A DNA stretch of 64,000 nucleotides from Planctomycetota bacterium (GCA_022564665.1 JADFKZ010000001.1:51478-115477), one strand, 5' to 3'; shown: positions 43,215 to 52,097, counted from the first letter of the stretch. Made by a program: numbers and translations. Notes: generated by a model from the letters alone, not told the origin.

Positions 43215-45716
43215 ATGGACCTTCCAACCACCGCCGCCGCCGCAACCAGATGCCGGACCGTAGCCCGCCCGTGGCCAAACCGACGATCGCGGACTCGGGG
43301 GCTCCCCCCCCAACGAGCCCAGCGCCGACGCCGGGGCGTGGCCAGCGTGCTGGCGATGATGTTCCTGGTGATCTTCGGGTCGCTGGCGGCCGCCATGGCG
43401 GTCGTCGCCCAGGGCAACCTCCGGACAGCTGATTCGGCGATGAAGGTCTCGCGCGCCATGAGCGCCGCCGAGACCGGCCTGGTCTTCGCGATCCGCCGTC
43501 TTGCCTCCGAATCGAGGCGGTTCGTGGTGCACAAGGGTGTCATCGATGGCACCTATGGTCACGATCTCTGGCTGGGGACATACAACCAGGCCCTCGACGG
43601 CGCCGTCACCGTGCTCCCCCCCGAGGGCTACACCGAAGGGACACTCCCCGCGGGGGTGATGGATGCGGTCTTCAACGCCCACCTCGCCGACAGGCACACG
43701 CTCATCCTCGATCCTGCGGACGCCGCTCTTCCGGAGATCGATGGCTTCGGCACCCTCCGCGTCCGCCCGATCGCGCTGACGGCCATGCCCGACGGGGCCG
43801 GGGGCTTCATCCCGAGCCCCGTCGGCCCCTACTTCCGGCTCAAGTACGAGCTGATCGACGGCGCTCCCTATGTCCGCGTCACCAGCCAGGGCGTCGACGG
43901 CCAGGGCAAGGACGGCGAAATCACCCGCACCACCATCACCCGTACATTGCAGATGGACTTCAGGATCGACAAGAAGATCGAGTACGCCGTGCTCAGCTCC
44001 AGTCGCATCATGATCGGCAAGAACGTCCGCGTGGAGGGCCCGCTGGGATCCCGGTACGGTTTCGATGTACCGGAGGACCTGGACACGGTCAACGGCGATC
44101 CCCTGGTCATGCGGAGCGACTTTTACCACCTCCACCCAGCCCTCGACGCCCGGCTTGACATCTTCTTCACCCGGCTCGCCGACTACGACGCCGACGGTGA
44201 CGGGCGGCTTCGCGTGTATCATCCGGACGAGGCGGCGGGGATCATCCCCCCCCTGGTCGACCATGACCAGGACGAATACGTCGACGACTACGACCTGTTC
44301 CTGGACCACTACGACACCAACCCCACCGACGGCATGGTGGTCTACGACCCCGCGCTGGCGAGCCTCGCCGGGCTCGGCTTGCTCGCCGACGAGTTTGCCG
44401 ACGACGACCAGTTGGGAAGTCTGATCGACGATGCGGTCCCGGATCGCAACGGCGACGGGTCCATCGGGGACGCGGTTGACACCGCGCTGGGCTATCACAA
44501 CGGGGTGATCGACGCCAACGACGTGTACACAAAAGTTCGCGGCCGTCTGGCATTCGCCGTGGCCCGGGTTGACTGGGAGGTGGCCCAGGGCGGCGAGAGC
44601 TACCAGACCGTCGTCCGCGGACCGATTCAAGCGGGTATCGACAAGGCCCCGGTGACCTTCGAGATGCCCGTCGAACAGCTCCGCGAGCTGACCACGGACA
44701 TGCTCACCAATGCCCAGGCGTGGTTTGAGGCGCAGGTGCCGGTCGGCTCGGCGGACTTCGACGCCCAGGTTGTGGCCGGCGGGGGCACGGGGCCGCTCAC
44801 CTGGGAATCATCCCCCTACCTCGCCCAGGGGGCCTACGACTACATCGAGAGGCCGGTCTATCAGGACATGACGTTCACCAACGTGCGGATCCCCAAGGGC
44901 ACCAACGGCCTTTTTGAGAACTGCACGTTTATCGGCGTGACGTTCATCGAGACCGAGCCCGACTGCACGGACATCAACTGGAACTACGTCGGCGCCAAGG
45001 AACGCATCGAGGACCCGCCCGGGACATTCACCTACCAGGATAAGTACCCGGGGCTGACCGCCATGCTCGGTGTGACCGTTCTGACCGACACCAAGCCACA
45101 CTCCAACAACATCCGTTTCCACAGCTGTACCTTCATCGGATCGATCGCGGCCACGACGCCGATGGGGTACGCCCACTGGCGGAACAAGATCCAGCTCACG
45201 GGCAACACGCGGTTTTACATTGATCCGGATGACCCGGATCTCGCCACCCAGCCCGACGCGGCCGCCATCCTCACGATCATCAACGGCATGAACCTCGATG
45301 ACCTCGATGAGCTGGCCAAGAGCTCGATCCTGGTGCCCGGCTGGTCGGCGGACATGGGCAGCTTCACCAACGACCAGTCGGCCAAGGTCAAGCTCAAGGG
45401 AACGATCATCGCCGGCATCCTCGATGTCCGCGGAACCGCGGACGTGCACGGCACGCTGATGATGACGTTCCAGCCCATAGTGGGCGAAGGCCCCCTCTTC
45501 TACGGCGGTCTGACCGATGCCTTCAACACCACGATCGGCTACTTCGGACCGGCCGCCGGCGACGGCGAGGGAATCGACCCGTCCGACCCCCTATTCAACG
45601 GTTTCGGTCAGATCACGCTCCGCTACGACCCCGACGCCAAGCTCCCCGACGGGATTCCGTGGCCGATCAAGATTGCCGCTGATCCTCTCACCTACACCGA
45701 AGGAGGTTCGATGTGA
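43215..45716 (+). CDS. Large PilX-like pilus assembly protein with EF-hand-like loops
   Basis: An 833-residue protein. After a basic leader the helix RRGVASVLAMMFLVIFGSLA resembles the PilX N-terminus, which lacks the Glu+5 of ordinary pilins. Three Asp-rich loops of EF-hand/dockerin type follow at 323-334 (DYDADGDGRL), ~349-365 (DHDQDEYVDDYD) and ~410-435 (DRNGDGSIGD, then DANDVY). The rest looks beta-rich, including FENCTFIGVTF repeats like a beta-helix. It is far larger than normal PilX (~200 residues). GGAG precedes ATG 43215. It probably sits at the pilus tip as a calcium-stabilised adhesin; this is inference. Confidence 0.78.
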   Translation: MDLPTTAAAATRCRTVARPWPNRRSRTRGLPPQRAQRRRRGVASVLAMMFLVIFGSLAAAMAVVAQGNLRTADSAMKVSRAMSAAETGLVFAIRRLASESRRFVVHKGVIDGTYGHDLWLGTYNQALDGAVTVLPPEGYTEGTLPAGVMDAVFNAHLADRHTLILDPADAALPEIDGFGTLRVRPIALTAMPDGAGGFIPSPVGPYFRLKYELIDGAPYVRVTSQGVDGQGKDGEITRTTITRTLQMDFRIDKKIEYAVLSSSRIMIGKNVRVEGPLGSRYGFDVPEDLDTVNGDPLVMRSDFYHLHPALDARLDIFFTRLADYDADGDGRLRVYHPDEAAGIIPPLVDHDQDEYVDDYDLFLDHYDTNPTDGMVVYDPALASLAGLGLLADEFADDDQLGSLIDDAVPDRNGDGSIGDAVDTALGYHNGVIDANDVYTKVRGRLAFAVARVDWEVAQGGESYQTVVRGPIQAGIDKAPVTFEMPVEQLRELTTDMLTNAQAWFEAQVPVGSADFDAQVVAGGGTGPLTWESSPYLAQGAYDYIERPVYQDMTFTNVRIPKGTNGLFENCTFIGVTFIETEPDCTDINWNYVGAKERIEDPPGTFTYQDKYPGLTAMLGVTVLTDTKPHSNNIRFHSCTFIGSIAATTPMGYAHWRNKIQLTGNTRFYIDPDDPDLATQPDAAAILTIINGMNLDDLDELAKSSILVPGWSADMGSFTNDQSAKVKLKGTIIAGILDVRGTADVHGTLMMTFQPIVGEGPLFYGGLTDAFNTTIGYFGPAAGDGEGIDPSDPLFNGFGQITLRYDPDAKLPDGIPWPIKIAADPLTYTEGGSM

Positions 45717-46348
45717 GAACCCCGCCAACCCAAATCCACCGGCCGCACCGGGCGCGGCGCGGCTTCAACCTCCTGGAGATGCTCATCGCGCTGGCCCTCA
45801 CGGCGGCGCTGATGGCGGCCACGATGGTCGCCCTGGACGCCTCTTTCATGGCCTACCAGACGACGACGGAGCTCGCCTCGACCCACACCATCAGCCGCAT
45901 GATCCTCATGCGGATCCTGACCCTGATCCGGACCGGCCAGGCGTTCTCGCCCTTTCCCTTGAACCCCCAGGATTCACTGGTCTTGTCGAATGAGATGCAG
46001 TTCCTCACCCCCACCGGCGACATCCTCTCCATCGAGTGGATCGGCGCAGCCGATGTGGACGCGGCGCACCCGAATTTCAACGCGCTGTACCTGACAGTCA
46101 CCCCCCCCGGGGGTCCCCCCGGCACGCCACAGCTCCTGCTGGAGGGCGTGACCCAGGCCGACGAGTTCGGCAACCACATCGCACCTTTTGCGCTGGAGTA
46201 CGAGCTGGGTCGCAACCTGTTTCGAGCCACGGTCGATCTGACGATCGTGCCCGATGACAACATGGACATGGACCTCGATGGCGACAACCAGCAGGTGATC
46301 CGCCTCGTCGCCTCCGCCATGCCGAGAATCGCGGCCTACAAGGACTGA
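45713..46348 (+). CDS. Type IV prepilin-like protein (PilW/GspJ-like)
   Basis: A 211-residue protein starting at GTG that overlaps the preceding stop by four bases. Prepilin signal RRGFNLLEMLIALALTAALM: cleavage after Gly, Glu at +5. The C-terminal DMDLDGDNQQ is another Asp-rich loop. It closes the pilus cluster. Minor pilins of the PilW/GspJ kind have this size and initiate fibre assembly. Confidence 0.85.
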   Translation: MRTPPTQIHRPHRARRGFNLLEMLIALALTAALMAATMVALDASFMAYQTTTELASTHTISRMILMRILTLIRTGQAFSPFPLNPQDSLVLSNEMQFLTPTGDILSIEWIGAADVDAAHPNFNALYLTVTPPGGPPGTPQLLLEGVTQADEFGNHIAPFALEYELGRNLFRATVDLTIVPDDNMDMDLDGDNQQVIRLVASAMPRIAAYKD

Positions 46349-46444
46349 TACGCGTCCCGTTTGATCGGTGTGGGAGATGCGAGATGCACGCAGCCTACGA
46401 AGGGGGCGTGCGCGAGGGGCTGCCGGCCGGAGGCGCGCCGGCCA

Positions 46445-46515
46445 CCGAAGAAGGCAAAGATTCACCGCGGAGGGCCGCGGAGAAAAGAGGAGGGTTCAGG
46501 GTTCATGGTTCTGGA
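46445..46515 (-). repeat. Dispersed repeat family B, reverse copy
   Basis: GATTCACCGCGGAGGGCC followed by GCGGAGAAAAGAGGAGGG and TTCAGGGTTC is the reverse complement of the block at 7669-7752 and 54440-54495. It lies in the 339-base gap 46349-46687, which also holds a family C copy and no gene. Confidence 0.75.
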
Positions 46516-46534
46516 AGCGGCCTGTCGGCAATCT

Positions 46535-46660
46535 CTGGGTGGCTGGGTCTGAGCGAAGCGAAGGCCCGGTCTTTTTGGTCAACGGACCAACCGTGGGGTC
46601 GTCTCGCTGCCATCGGGACTCCGTCACAGCCTCCCAGAAGCGGGCTCTCGGCTGTCGGTC
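46535..46660 (-). repeat. Dispersed repeat family C, reverse copy C2
   Basis: CTGGGTGGCTGGG, GAGCGAAGCGAAG, CGGACCAACCGTGG, CATCGGGACTCCGTCACAG and CCCAGAAGCG match C1 (7509-7620) in reverse order and strand. Confidence 0.7.
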
Positions 46661-46687
46661 ATGGGCGATCGGTTGCGAAGACCCGAC

Positions 46688-47095
46688 TCATCCCTTTGTC
46701 GTCCCGTCGCTGCGTCGCCGCGTCGCTTCTCCCGGCCCGTCTGCGCGGTAGGTCGCCTCGCAGCCGGGTGCTTCCATGACGCTGACGCTGAGAAGCTCAA
46801 CCCCGGGGGGGACGACGATCGTGGCGGCGATGTGCCTGGCCAGATGCTCCGCGGTGGGGTTTATCCGGTCAAAGGGCGGGCTCGCGTTGAGGTCCCGGTC
46901 ATCCAGAGACCCCACAGCCTCGTCGAGCCGCCGCTTGAGCTCGCAAAAGTCGCACAACAGACCGTCGTCGTCGAGCCCGCGGCCTGACACCACCACCCGG
47001 ACCCGCCAGTTGTGATGATGGGTGGGCTCCCGCACGGGGCCCATGGCGACGGCATGGGCCGCCCAGAACACACACTCCACCGCCACCTCGTACAT
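46688..47095 (-). CDS. 6-pyruvoyl-tetrahydropterin synthase / QueD family protein with altered active site
   Basis: A 135-residue T-fold protein. Zinc-ligand His are kept (FWAAHAV near 11-16 and THHHNW near 25-30), as are LCDFCELKRRLD, NPTAEHLA and the Glu in VMEAPG. The catalytic Cys that normally precedes HGHN is replaced (PVREPTHHHN), and the catalytic His in the LDHxxLN motif reads LDDRDLN. It therefore may not do the QueD reaction (dihydroneopterin triphosphate to carboxytetrahydropterin). TATACT 7 bases before the ATG suggests a leaderless message. No other queuosine gene is nearby. Confidence 0.75.
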   Translation of the reverse strand: MYEVAVECVFWAAHAVAMGPVREPTHHHNWRVRVVVSGRGLDDDGLLCDFCELKRRLDEAVGSLDDRDLNASPPFDRINPTAEHLARHIAATIVVPPGVELLSVSVMEAPGCEATYRADGPGEATRRRSDGTTKG

Positions 47096-47102
47096 GTGGG
47101 CG

Positions 47103-47108
47103 AGTATA
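47103..47108 (-). promoter_or_regulatory. -10-like hexamer (TATACT) before the QueD-like gene
   Basis: On the minus strand TATACT ends 7 bases before the ATG and no Shine-Dalgarno is present, so a transcript would start at or near the start codon. Confidence 0.35.
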
Positions 47109-47345
47109 GAAGAGCTGTCAGCCGTCAGCTATCAGCCGGAGTGGGGGCAGCCGCCGAAGAAGGCGAAGATTCACCGCGGAGGGCCGCGGAGAAAAAGGGT
47201 GTCAGCTGTCGGCTCCAGAGGAGTTGGCCGGATGGCTGGGGCTGCGTCCCGATTTCATCGGGGCGAGAAAGGCTGTCGGCTGTCAGCTATCAGCTGTCGG
47301 GCGGAGAAAGAGCCGGACGCAATATCTTGCCGACAGCCGATAGCC
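47108..47345. repeat. Family E repeats plus a family B fragment
   Basis: Several copies of a TGTCAGCTATCAGC-type unit (about 47117, 47278) alternate with CGGCTGTCAGC and its inverse, forming overlapping inverted repeats. A family B piece (GATTCACCGCGGAGGGCC) is at 47167-47190. Related family E pieces are at 48785-48840 and 34243-34262. Confidence 0.6.
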
Positions 47346-47355
47346 AGCAGCCTGT

Positions 47356-47363
47356 TATATGCT
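47356..47363 (+). promoter_or_regulatory. -10-like element (TATATGCT) before glmM
   Basis: TGTTATATGCT ends 8 bases before ATG 47372 without a Shine-Dalgarno. Confidence 0.3.
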
Positions 47364-47371
47364 CTTGCGAC

Positions 47372-48748
47372 ATGAGCGACCTGTTGCTCTCGATCTCCGG
47401 CGCCCGCGGCATCGTCGGCGAGTCGATGACTCCGGCGGTGGCTCGCGATATCGCCAAGTCGTTCGGCTCGCATCTCATCGAGCTCGGCGGCAAGACCCAC
47501 CCCACACTGTTGATCGGTCGCGACACCCGCCCGTCAAGCCCGATGCTCGCCAAGGCCGCCGCCGACGGTCTGCGGGATCTCGGATGCGAGGTGGTCCAGC
47601 TCGGCGTGGTGGCAACGCCCACGGTGGCGGTGATGGTCAGCCATCGAAACGCCGCCGGTGGGCTGGTCATCACCGCCTCTCACAACCCCGTTGAGTACAA
47701 CGGGCTGAAGTGTCTCAATGCCAGGGGCATCGCACCGCCGCCGGGCGACGTGGAGAAGGTCGTGCGCCGGTTCCGGAGCCGGTCCTTCGGCCCCCCGGCC
47801 ACGACCGCCCGCCCCGCCATGACCCTCGACGAGACCGGGAACCAGACGCACGTGACCAGGGTGCTTGCCAACATCGATGCCACGGCAATCCAGGCCGCCC
47901 GGCTCACCGTGGTCCTCGATTCCGCAAACGGTGCCGGCGGACAGGCGGCGCGGATGCTGCTGGAGGCCCTTGGGTGCCACGTGATCCACCTCAACGCCGA
48001 GCCCACCGGCCGCTGCCCCCACGGCCTGGAGCCGATTGGACCAAACCTCGCTCAGCTCGCCCAAGAGACCGCCGCCCATGCGGCGGCGGTCGGCTTCGGC
48101 CTGGATCTCGACGCCGATCGGATGGCGCTGGTCGACGAAACCGGCACAATTGTCGGCGAGGAGTACACGCTCCTGCTGGCCGCAAAGCGTCTCTTGGATC
48201 TCTACGGTGGGGCCACGGTCGTGGTCAACCTCTCGACCAGCCGCATGATCGACGACGTCGTGGCTGAGTACCCGGACGCCGCTGTTGTACGCACCGCGGT
48301 GGGCGAGGCGAACGTGGCCGCAGCGATGGTCGAGACGGGAGCGCTCGTGGGCGGCGAGGGCAACGGCGGCGTGATATTCCCGCCGGTGTGCTGGGTCCGC
48401 GACAGCCTCTCGGCCATGGGGCTGACCTTGAGCCTGCTGGCGGCCGATGGGGCACCGCTCAGCGCGGTTCTGAAGGGTCTGCCGCGATACACGATGCTCA
48501 AGCACCGTTTCGAGCTCGATGGGCTCGGCGGCCTCGACGCCGTTGGACACATCCTTGCGCGTGTGAAGGAACACTACCGGGACCGGGACGTCAACACCGA
48601 CGACGGCGTCCGGATCGATTTTGCCGACGGCTGGGCGCATCTTCGCGCGAGCAACACCGAGCCGATTGTGCGCCTCCTGGTCGAAGCGAGGACGCCCCAG
48701 AGGGCCCGTGCGCTCTCCGACGAGGTCGCCGCCGCCGCAGGTCTGTAA
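47372..48748 (+). CDS. glmM: Phosphoglucosamine mutase, archaeal-type
   Basis: A 458-residue alpha-D-phosphohexomutase. Phosphoserine site Ser103 in TASHNP, metal loop GLDLDADRM, sugar-binding loop GGEGNGGVIFP and phosphate loop RASNTEPIVR. Bacterial GlmM reads GGEQSGH in the third loop; GGEGNGG is the archaeal phosphoglucosamine/phosphomannomutase form. It probably converts GlcN-6-P to GlcN-1-P for UDP-GlcNAc, although mannose or glucose phosphate cannot be excluded. ATG 47372 starts at the family N-terminus. Confidence 0.85.
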   Translation: MSDLLLSISGARGIVGESMTPAVARDIAKSFGSHLIELGGKTHPTLLIGRDTRPSSPMLAKAAADGLRDLGCEVVQLGVVATPTVAVMVSHRNAAGGLVITASHNPVEYNGLKCLNARGIAPPPGDVEKVVRRFRSRSFGPPATTARPAMTLDETGNQTHVTRVLANIDATAIQAARLTVVLDSANGAGGQAARMLLEALGCHVIHLNAEPTGRCPHGLEPIGPNLAQLAQETAAHAAAVGFGLDLDADRMALVDETGTIVGEEYTLLLAAKRLLDLYGGATVVVNLSTSRMIDDVVAEYPDAAVVRTAVGEANVAAAMVETGALVGGEGNGGVIFPPVCWVRDSLSAMGLTLSLLAADGAPLSAVLKGLPRYTMLKHRFELDGLGGLDAVGHILARVKEHYRDRDVNTDDGVRIDFADGWAHLRASNTEPIVRLLVEARTPQRARALSDEVAAAAGL

Positions 48749-48757
48749 AACACGAAG

Positions 48758-48875
48758 GGCCGGCTGTGCCGGCCGCCGAAGAAGGCTGCCGTCTATCGGC
48801 TGTCAGCTATCGGAAGGAGCGAAGGCGGTCACTTTTGCCTGCCGACGGCCGTGGACAAAAAAGAGCAGGGTTCAG
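48758..48875. repeat. Spacer with hairpin, family E and family B fragments
   Basis: GGGCCGGCTGTGCCGGCC (48760-48777) is a hairpin whose inverse occurs at 54508-54530. TATCGGCTGTCAGCTATCGG is a family E piece, and AAAAGAGCAGGGTTCAGG a family B piece. Confidence 0.5.
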
Positions 48876-48882
48876 GAACGTT

Positions 48883-49629
48883 CTAGGGTTTCAACCTGCC
48901 CTGGCCGAGATGCTTCAACGCCGTCAGGCGGTCCGCCAGTGCGTCGGCGGTGACGCAACCCTCGCGGAAAAGGACACGCAACAGATCCTCGGCGGCGGAC
49001 TCACCCTTTCGGTTGTTGCACCGCCTGCAGCTGGCGACGACGTTTCGGTAGCCGTCATCGCCGGCGGGATGGGACCGCACGTGGTCGGCCACGAAGTTTG
49101 TGTCGTTGATCTTCCTGCGGCAGTAGAAACACCGGCCTCCCTCGCGCAGGTAGATGCGACGACGATTCCTGGGGACGTTGAAGAAGTCCTGGCACTCCAA
49201 CTGGGAAGACCCGCCGGACCCGGTTGCGGGGTGGGCTTTGGATCGCGACTTGGCTGGGGCCTTGGACGTGGTCCGGGCAGGACCCGTCAGACCCGGGATC
49301 TCCGAGGGCAGCAGAACACGGACGGCGGTGCCACCGGTCCGACGTCCCAGGAGCTCGATCAATCCCTTGGACTTGAGGCTCTTGAGCTTGTCGCGGCAGG
49401 TTTTTTCCGCAAGCGGGCTCCGACCCTTTCCCAGCCCGTATGCGATCTTGTGACGGACCGACTTGGGCTCGACGATCACGTGCGCCCTGCCCACGAGCCG
49501 GCTGTGTCGCAGCATGTACAGGTAGAACGCCTGCTCGTAGACATCAAGCTGCGGAGCCAGGTAATCTTGAAACTGTTCGAACGCCGTCCTGGCGTCAGCG
49601 ATCGGGGAGGTCGGCTTCCGGTCCGCCAT
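48883..49629 (-). CDS. HNH endonuclease with N-terminal winged-helix domain
   Basis: A 248-residue protein. The C-terminal HNH domain is complete: CFYC (C167, C170), ADHVRSHP (D182, H183), NVVAS, then CRRCNNRKG (C201, C204, N205). The N-terminal ~110 residues (DVYEQAFYLYMLRHSRLVG, EKTCRDKLKSLKSKGLIELL) look like a winged helix of the kind found in replication or phage regulatory proteins. A Ser/Lys/Ala linker joins them. It may be an orphan selfish or defence nuclease; no toxin partner, methylase or integrase is adjacent. A family A repeat lies just upstream of its start. Confidence 0.8.
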   Translation of the reverse strand: MADRKPTSPIADARTAFEQFQDYLAPQLDVYEQAFYLYMLRHSRLVGRAHVIVEPKSVRHKIAYGLGKGRSPLAEKTCRDKLKSLKSKGLIELLGRRTGGTAVRVLLPSEIPGLTGPARTTSKAPAKSRSKAHPATGSGGSSQLECQDFFNVPRNRRRIYLREGGRCFYCRRKINDTNFVADHVRSHPAGDDGYRNVVASCRRCNNRKGESAAEDLLRVLFREGCVTADALADRLTALKHLGQGRLKP

Positions 49630-49657
49630 GGGTCTGGCCGACAGGATAGCGTCTTTT

Positions 49658-49780
49658 TATGTCAGCTGCTTGGCATCCTGCCTGCGCAGCTGAGACCTTC
49701 GGGGCTGCGCCCTTCGGGCTCCGCCCCTCGGGATTCCCGGCATCCTGCCGGGGTTGTTCTGTCAGCTGCTTGGCGTCTTG
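49658..49780 (-). repeat. Dispersed repeat family A, copy A4 (complete plus partial unit)
   Basis: Reverse copy with all three hairpins (49660-49753, with an extra CCTTCGGGCTCCG insertion), then a half-unit at 49757-49780. The half-unit supplies the last codons and stop (KTPSS*) of the Nudix gene. Confidence 0.82.
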
Positions 49781-50337
49781 GGCTTGATCGACTCATGCAG
49801 CGTCCAGGTAATCCCCTCCTTCGTCCAGTCGATGTGCACCGTGAAGAACCCGCCGAGGTGGGCCCGGACCTGCGGCCACATCACCTCCCGGTCGGTGCGA
49901 GGGATGGGCAGGCTCGGGACCTCATCGACTCGCTTCCACTCCAGCCGCCCTTCTTTGAACTCCACCCACTTCACCCTGTCGCGCCGAATCGGCACCGTTG
50001 CCTCAAAGAGGAAGATCAGCCAGTGCCCCTGACCTTCGTAGGCCCGCTCCGAGACGATGCCCAGCAGCCGAAGCTCCTCGGCGGCGAGCTCGATCCCCGT
50101 CTCCTCCTTCAGCTCGCGTATCGCGCAGCCGTGCGGGCCCTCGCCCGAGGCGATATCGAGCTTGCCGCCCACCGGCGAATACATGCCGATGTTGGGATTC
50201 TGCTTGCGATACACCAGCAGAACGTGACCGTCGCCGTCGTATAGATAGCACAGGACCGCGATCCGGTAGGGCAGACGATCTTCGTCTTTGGCGACGCTCA
50301 CAACATGATCGTCGCTGAATGCGGATGGTTGATCCAT
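49762..50337 (-). CDS. Nudix hydrolase
   Basis: A 191-residue protein. The Nudix box is present as GGKLDIASGE...CAIRELKEETGI, with a two-residue longer first loop than the consensus GX5EX7REUXEE. MYSPVGGKLD and the position of the box near residue 58 resemble MutT/8-oxo-dGTPase-like members, but the long C-terminal half (WVEFKEGRLEWKRVDEV) is not diagnostic of a substrate. The last residues are encoded by a family A repeat. The dapA gene ends the neighbouring upstream cluster on the same strand. Confidence 0.85.
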   Translation of the reverse strand: MDQPSAFSDDHVVSVAKDEDRLPYRIAVLCYLYDGDGHVLLVYRKQNPNIGMYSPVGGKLDIASGEGPHGCAIRELKEETGIELAAEELRLLGIVSERAYEGQGHWLIFLFEATVPIRRDRVKWVEFKEGRLEWKRVDEVPSLPIPRTDREVMWPQVRAHLGGFFTVHIDWTKEGITWTLHESIKPKTPSS

Positions 50338-50363
50338 GAGCTGCTCTTGATAAACAATGTAGC

Positions 50364-51269
50364 TTACGCGACCAGCTCCACCGGCCGGAGGCCGGAGGCG
50401 GCAAGCAGGCGACCGATCGCCTCGCCCGTCGCCGGGTCAGGCCGGCAAAGAGGCAGCCTCAGCGCCCCGGAATCGCGGCCCAGCAGATGCATTGCCGTCT
50501 TGACCGCAACGGGGTTGGTGGCCAGGCTCAACAGGCCTTGGGCCAGCGGGAATAGAGACCCGTGCAGGGCGCGGGCCGCGGATCCGTCACCGGCATCGAT
50601 GAGCCGCCACAGCTCGGCGATCTTCTGCGGCACCACGTTGGCCGCGACGGAGATCACCCCGACAGCACCGACCGACGCCAGGGGCAGAGTCAGCGTGTCA
50701 TCACCGCTGAGCAACGCCAAATCGGTGCGGCGGGTGATCTCGCTGGCCAGATCCAACGATCCCGAGGCCTCCTTGATCGCCCGGATATTGGGGTGGGCGG
50801 CCAGACGCTCGATCAACCCCGCCGACATCGACACACCCGTGCGGGCGGGTATGTTGTACAGGACGATCGGCAGCGGGCAGGACTCTGCAATCTCCATGAA
50901 GTGCCTGTAGAGGCCCTCCGTCGAGGGCTTGTTGTAGTAGGGCACGACCTGCAGGCTCGCGTGGGCACCCGCAGCGTGGGCCAGGCGGTTCAGCTCGATC
51001 GCATGCCGCGTCGAGTTCGACCCGGCGCCGGCAATGACGGCAAGCCCCAGGCTCCCGGCGACCTCGACGCTCTTGAGAACCACCTCCCGGTGCTCGGTGT
51101 CGCTGAGCGTCGGCGACTCGCCCGTGGTGCCGCAGGGCACGACGCCGGCAACCCCGCCGGCGGCCTGGTGACGGATGTTGTCGGCCAGCCGCTCAAGCTC
51201 GACGGTCGAGCCGTCGGAGGTGAAAGGGGTGATGAGGGCCGTGTACGCCCCTTGAAAGGTTCTCATCAT
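50364..51269 (-). CDS. dapA: 4-hydroxy-tetrahydrodipicolinate synthase
   Basis: Condenses pyruvate with aspartate semialdehyde in lysine/diaminopimelate synthesis. A 301-residue TIM barrel with VPCGTTGESPTL, the active-site Tyr in VLYNIPARTGV and the Schiff-base Lys in IKEASG, and SGDDTLTLP. Typical length. It is followed on the same strand by the Nudix gene and preceded by pdxJ, so the three may be one transcript. Confidence 0.95.
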   Translation of the reverse strand: MMRTFQGAYTALITPFTSDGSTVELERLADNIRHQAAGGVAGVVPCGTTGESPTLSDTEHREVVLKSVEVAGSLGLAVIAGAGSNSTRHAIELNRLAHAAGAHASLQVVPYYNKPSTEGLYRHFMEIAESCPLPIVLYNIPARTGVSMSAGLIERLAAHPNIRAIKEASGSLDLASEITRRTDLALLSGDDTLTLPLASVGAVGVISVAANVVPQKIAELWRLIDAGDGSAARALHGSLFPLAQGLLSLATNPVAVKTAMHLLGRDSGALRLPLCRPDPATGEAIGRLLAASGLRPVELVA

Positions 51270-51332
51270 GCGCCTCCCGCTGCTCGCCCGCCCAACCAGG
51301 CGGCTTCCTCAAGCGACTCCGGATCAGGTCCA

Positions 51333-52082
51333 TCAACTGGTCGACGCCTCCCGGATCAGGCGTTTCATCTCGGCCACCGCCGCCCGCACGCCCACGAAGA
51401 CCGCGCGGCTGACGATCGAGTGACCGATGTGCAGTTCTCGAAGCCCCCTCAGCCGGGCGATCGGGGGGACGTTGGCGTAGGTCAGAGCGTGCCCGGCGTT
51501 GAACCGCATGCCGGCGGCCAGGATCAGCTGGCCTGCTCGATGGATTCTGGCCACCTCAGCCTCGACGGCGGGGTGATCGTGCCGCCGTCCGTTGTCCCAC
51601 ACCGCCCCGGCGTAGGGACCGGTGTGCAACTCGCAGGCGTCAAAGCCGCAGGCGGCGGCCGCCTCGACCTGGGCCTCCTCGGCATCGATGAAGCCGCTGA
51701 CAAGGAGCCCCGCCTCCTTGAGCCTGGATACCACCCCGGCCAGCCGCTGGCGCTGGGCGGCCACATCCAGCCCGCCCTCCGTGGTGATCTCCTGGCGGCC
51801 CTCGGGTACGAGCGTGGCCATCTGCGGCTTCACGTCGCCTGCGATCAAGACCATCTCATCCGTTGCCGCCATCTCAAGATTGAGCTTGACCTGGACCAGC
51901 TCAGCGAGCCTTGTGAGGTCGCGATCCTGTATGTGCCGCCGGTCCTCGCGCAGATGAACGGTGATGGCGTCGGCCCCGCCCAGCTGCGCCTCGACGGCGG
52001 CCCAGGTGGGGTCCGGCTCGAAGGTCCGCCTCGCCTGCCGGACGGTGGCGACGTGGTCAATGTTGACGCCCAGCTCAACCAT
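51333..52082 (-). CDS. pdxJ: Pyridoxine 5'-phosphate synthase
   Basis: Last step of the DXP-dependent vitamin B6 pathway. A 249-residue protein beginning [16 protein letters not shown], with [39 protein letters not shown], and [16 protein letters not shown]; all PdxJ signatures. ATG 52082 is at the conserved N-terminus; the longer frame upstream runs into repeat-like sequence. It is divergent from phoU. Confidence 0.95.
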   Translation of the reverse strand: MVELGVNIDHVATVRQARRTFEPDPTWAAVEAQLGGADAITVHLREDRRHIQDRDLTRLAELVQVKLNLEMAATDEMVLIAGDVKPQMATLVPEGRQEITTEGGLDVAAQRQRLAGVVSRLKEAGLLVSGFIDAEEAQVEAAAACGFDACELHTGPYAGAVWDNGRRHDHPAVEAEVARIHRAGQLILAAGMRFNAGHALTYANVPPIARLRGLRELHIGHSIVSRAVFVGVRAAVAEMKRLIREASTS

Positions 52083-52097
52083 GCCCGAACAACGCCG

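Noticed and set aside
43191..44630. 479-codon antisense frame in the PilX-like gene
   Set aside because: No motif; the plus-strand frame has a pilin-type N-terminus, SD and overlapping downstream gene.
46361..46779. Several small plus-strand open frames between the pilin gene and the QueD-like gene
   Set aside because: All are encoded by family B and C repeat sequence, and similar peptides arise from the other copies, so these are not genes.
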